The notes under the pieces are model-generated. The model did not search any database, was not told the origin of the DNA, and saw nothing but the letters and a program-made list of their open reading frames with translations. A stretch of 64,000 nt of DNA from Panopea generosa (taxonomy: Eukaryota > Mollusca > Bivalvia > Adapedonta > Hiatellidae). The translations under genes were made by a program, and so were the position numbers. The DNA is taken from contig CM055898.1 of assembly GCA_029582155.1 (NCBI GenBank), forward strand, positions 29,706,745 to 29,770,744, given 5' to 3'. Positions 60,274 through 64,000 of this stretch are shown here, in pieces. Positions within the stretch are counted from its first letter, which is position 1; the number at the start of each line of letters is the position of its first letter.

Positions 60274-60489
60274 TTAATGAAACATTGATGATTAACCTAC
60301 AAAACTGTACATTTTATAACTTGTAAATCGAAATTGCAATAAATAAAACCAACTCTGCAATGTTTATACAAAGCTTCCTCATAAAATCCTGCTGCAAATA
60401 TCAAACTGATTTACTTGTTTCTATTTTAATCAGATTACGGAGTGTTGAGATTTACAATGATATTAAATAGAGACAAAGCAGCAATCTGC

Positions 60490-60720
60490 CTTGTATACCT
60501 AAGGTTGTGGGTTTGATCCCTGTCAAACAGATTAAAAAAATGATACCAGTTGTCTTGCATGGTGCTCTGCATTTAAAGGATAGGTCTAAGATTGGTCGGC
60601 CTGGTGCCAGTGTATTGGGTGGGGTATCAGGTATGAGACTCAAGTGTGGCAGCACTCCAGCAGAAACCATCAGAAGAAACGACTGAAAGATTGTTGTGAG
60701 TTTAAATGCCACACATTGCA
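60490..60720 (+). mobile_element. Decayed relative of the 37.6-kb SINE
   Basis: 'ggttgtgggtttgatccctg' (B-box), 'gctctgcatttaaaggatag', 'ggtcggcctggtgccagtg' and 'gggtggggtatca' match the 37563-37877 copy in order. The 5' half of the tRNA head is missing. Confidence 0.65.
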
Positions 60721-60739
60721 ATGATACGAGCATGTTTAA

Positions 60740-60972
60740 CCCTTTACTCCATAGATATGCGTTTTCCCACACCAATCACAGAAAGTCTTTGAAAACAGTG
60801 CAGGAAGAGTTCAGATTGCTTGTAACGAACAATCTGAACACTTCCTGCTCTGTTTACCACTCTGTCAGTTAATATAAACATAATTCACCCAATAATTCAA
60901 AAGCCTTCTATATTAGAGGTGTCCAAAGGCGTCTATATTAGGTGTCCAAAGGCATCTATATGAAGTAAAAGG
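60740..60972 (+). mobile_element. TTAA-flanked palindromic MITE, copy H
   Basis: Complete: TTAA at 60736-60739 and 60973-60976, CCCTTTACTCCATAGATATG start, ATATGAAGTAAAAGG end and the 'cagattgcttgtaacgaaca' centre. Confidence 0.85.
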
Positions 60973-60976
60973 TTAA

Positions 60977-63050
60977 ACAGCAAATGCCACTTGAGGAAAG
61001 ATACGACTCTCTAACATAAAAAAGAATCAATTCAAATATATATCACTTAACCAGTTTTTGACTTTTTATTTCACAAGTCTTAAAAGTTAGTTAAGGCTCA
61101 TGCATTTTTATAATATGATATATACAGTTCATTTCATAATAATTGAAACATAGCAAGTTTTATTCAAAAGGTCCACCTATGAATTGCAGCATTATTGATT
61201 TAAATAAAAAGGAGGTTATTCACTTATTGTACAATAAGTTATTGCCTTTAGTGGCACTGGCGAGTGTGTGAATATGTAATATAAAAAAATGCTCATATAG
61301 TATTTCATAAATCTATAGTGGGGCAGTAACAACATGTTAATATTGGACTGTCCACTTTACCACCGTTGAAATAACTTGCCTGGTCGTGCTAGGTTATGAT
61401 TATTTTATTTCATTGTGTATTCATTAATATTTGATTTTATGTTACAAGTGCTATAGATGTGATCATGAGGATTCTATAGCCATGAAATGTGCTGAACGAT
61501 ATATGTATATATGTTACTTCACCATGGCGCTGACTTTTTATGTATGTTTCTTGGGTCCCGGCCAGTTACTGCCTGAAACATACAATGATTGCCTGCATGT
61601 TAACAGTGATGTGCTGTTACTGGTATAGTTCAGCAGAACAACACCCATTCCTTGTCTGTTATAAAAATGTACAGGGAACCAGGACTAGAATTAAAGGTGA
61701 AATCTCCACTCTCTGTATTTCTATTGAAGGAGAATTACTTGATACGATTGGTATTAAGAAAAAATCATCATCATTTTGGTGTTAAAAATTGCATTCAAAT
61801 TGAAAAGATATTGTATAGCAGAATTTCAGTTTTAAGGTATGAGGGTCATAATTTTAGATAGAAATTAGGAAAGTTACATCTAAATTGGTGAAATTTGAAC
61901 CAAACAAATATTGAATTATATTCCTAACTTTAATACTGTTTATACGAGGATGAATAATGAGAAAATTATGAATGAATGATGTATGAACCTTGTATGAATG
62001 TAATTGATATATGTGTAGGTTAAGTTTATTGTATAACAGTGTATGTTTAACAATTATGTTCATAAATTAAATGCATTTTCTTAATTGTGTTGTTATTAAA
62101 AGTTTTAAGCTACCACTTCTCAGATCCTGCATATTTACTGAAAAGAGTTACCTGTTTTGCATTTCAAGGAAAACGCCACTCATTCCTGTGTAAGAAAAAT
62201 CTGTAGTATTATCAGAAAAGTTCTCTGATACCGTTTGCTTTGTTGGTTTTTATTTTTGTTCAGTGTCAGCCATCTTGGATCACAATGTTGTTTTGGTGAT
62301 GGCCTTTCAGATTTTTGTTTTGTTATGGTTGTCCCATATCCAATATGGCTGCCTTTACAAAAGATATATAAGAATTAATAAAATTTCAGTCAACATCTCT
62401 GATGCTGATCATATTTCCTGATCCTGTTAATTGTATACTGTAATAGTTTCCAGTTTCTCTCTGTTAGTATTAAACTCAGATTGAGGTCCCAAATTTTACC
62501 AGTGCATGTATATAATGAACAAGTTTGGTTGAAATATGAAATTTATTTTGTAATAAAAATATTTAATTTATAAAAAACAAACTTGTCAACTGAGATTCAC
62601 AGAAACATAACATTTACAAAAGTATTGATCAAATAGTTATGTACACGTTGAAGGATATATCTGCTTGTGTGTTACAGTGACTCAACAAAGGTGATTTACT
62701 ACACAGCTTTCTGGCATTATATGAATATATTTTGGGTCACTCATGAATATTATTTGTTGAAGGTTCCTACCTACAATTTAAGGTGCATTTTTCAGCCAAA
62801 TTTATGTAAAAAAGATTTTTTTAAAAATAATCCTCATCAAAATTTTGTATTGAAGTTTCACAATAAAAATTGAAGTTTCACAATAAAAATAAACTTTTTT
62901 TGATATTTCAAACTGTATTGAACTGAATTTGAAATGGAAATATTTTCATTCACCTAAACAAAACTATTAAACTGCACAATATATATTTCAAAATTTGTGT
63001 CTAAATCAATTATATTTTTACAATACCTTTGGCTGAAACAATAGGGCTTC
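60977..63050. other. Spacer, nothing recognised
   Basis: AT-rich. Short open frames (61431-61861) lack domains, splice-site partners and coding character. A 16-bp direct repeat, 'ttgaagtttcacaata', lies at 62851-62885. Confidence 0.4.
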
Positions 63051-63104
63051 AGAAGTGAAGTACTAGGAAGGTAGGTAATTATTTTTCGCTCATTCTGATT
63101 GCCC

Positions 63105-64000
63105 TGTGTCTGTTGTCCGTCCATGAACTTTTTGTTGTGTGTACTTTAGCACTTGCATTTCATTGGGTCCTCACCAAACTTATATAGTAGCTATGTAACC
63201 ATAATATCTCAGACAAGTTCTTCAACTTGCCAAATCGCATATTTAATGTCATGGCCCTTGAAACTTCAAAATTTGCATTATTTGACATGTGCATTCTAGT
63301 ACCTGCATTTTTCATTTCATCCTCGAACTTGCACAGAAGTTAAATAACCATAATATCCCAGACAAATTGTTGAACTGGCTAAATCAGATAATTAATGCCA
63401 GAGTTATGGCCCTTGACACAAAAAATGACACTATTTGACATTGTGTGCACTCTGGTACCCGAATCTTTTATCTGATCCTCTCAAAACTTACACAGTATAT
63501 ACACCATGATATCATGGACAAGTTCTTGAACTGGTCAAACAGGATAATTAAATTCGGAGTTATGGCCCTTGAAACATTAAAATTGCACTATTTGACCATG
63601 CGTGCACTCTAGTACCTGCATTTTTAATTTGATCCTCACCAAACTTACATGGTAGTTATATAACAATAAAATCTCAAGTTAACAAAAGACAAGTTATCGA
63701 ACTGAACGAATCTGGTAATTAATGTCAGAGTTGTAGGGAAGAGTCGTAACTAACAATGTAAGAACTTGTGACTCGACCCAATTGTATATATATGACTATA
63801 AAATATGTTTAAACCAGTTATGGCCATTGAAACATAAAAAAAAAACTGTCCAAATCCTGTCCAAACTTTAACAGTAGTTCTATAACCATAATATCTTGCA
63901 CAAGTTTGAACTTGCCAAATCAGATAATGCACTACCTGACCTGGTATGTGTTGGCACCCTCATTTTTACTTTGATCCTCACCAAACTTAGATAGTAATTA
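63105..64000 (+). repeat. Tandem core array (~165 bp unit), runs off the right edge
   Basis: Units contain 'cctgcatttttcatttcatc' + 'ctcaccaaactta', 'aaccataatatctcagacaag', 'gaactggctaaatcagataat' and 'cagagttatggcccttgaa'. At least five units are visible, with a small unrelated stretch at 63730-63800. Same architectural class as 4336-5275. Confidence 0.65.

Overview
The window is AT-rich animal nuclear DNA, most likely from a bivalve mollusc. The evidence is one intron-rich gene whose exons read as a sentrin/SUMO protease 6/7 (SENP6-like), surrounded by molluscan-type repeats: tRNA-derived SINEs, short TTAA- and TA-flanked elements, and non-autonomous elements with a tandem ~170-bp core that resemble the bivalve 'pearl'/Helitron-derived class. 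The species cannot be named from the sequence.

Layout. 1-14.6 kb is gene-free repeat DNA: SINE heads, a TA-flanked MITE, a six-copy core array (4.37-5.27 kb), a 49-bp minisatellite (5.51-6.48 kb), a ~66-bp satellite-like array (6.8-8.7 kb, resuming at 11.4-11.6 kb) interrupted by a decayed DIRS-like retroelement fossil, and a LINE remnant (13.8-14.2 kb). 14.6-19.1 kb is bounded by a ~31-bp perfect inverted repeat and carries a 1.7-kb array of 66-bp units that read on the minus strand as a 22-residue protein repeat, plus a decayed C-terminal coding stretch. 19.1-24.4 kb holds weak repeat signals and the presumed 5' flank of the gene.

24.45-55.82 kb is the SENP6-like gene on the + strand. I traced 19 coding exons by splice sites and reading phase; every junction is phase-compatible and the joined frame is about 1,541-1,544 codons. 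The N-terminal two-thirds is low-complexity (Q-rich, then RG/RGG-rich, then a small Cys4 zinc-ribbon-like motif and a second RG patch). The C-terminal third is the split ULP/C48 protease domain with His, Asp, Gln and Cys present. The protein should remove SUMO from poly-SUMO chains in the nucleus. The introns are packed with insertions: a 26-bp minisatellite running up to the exon 3 acceptor, a hAT-type element with an 8-bp target duplication, piggyBac-type TTAA elements, SINEs with intact target duplications, and one element present in both a one-core and a seven-core form.

55.8-64 kb is the 3' side: a probable 3'UTR with a 33-37-bp repeat and an AATAAA signal, two more minisatellites, a cluster of four TTAA palindromic elements (58.5-61 kb), a decayed SINE, and a core array that runs off the right edge. 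No rRNA gene, functional tRNA gene or CRISPR array was seen.
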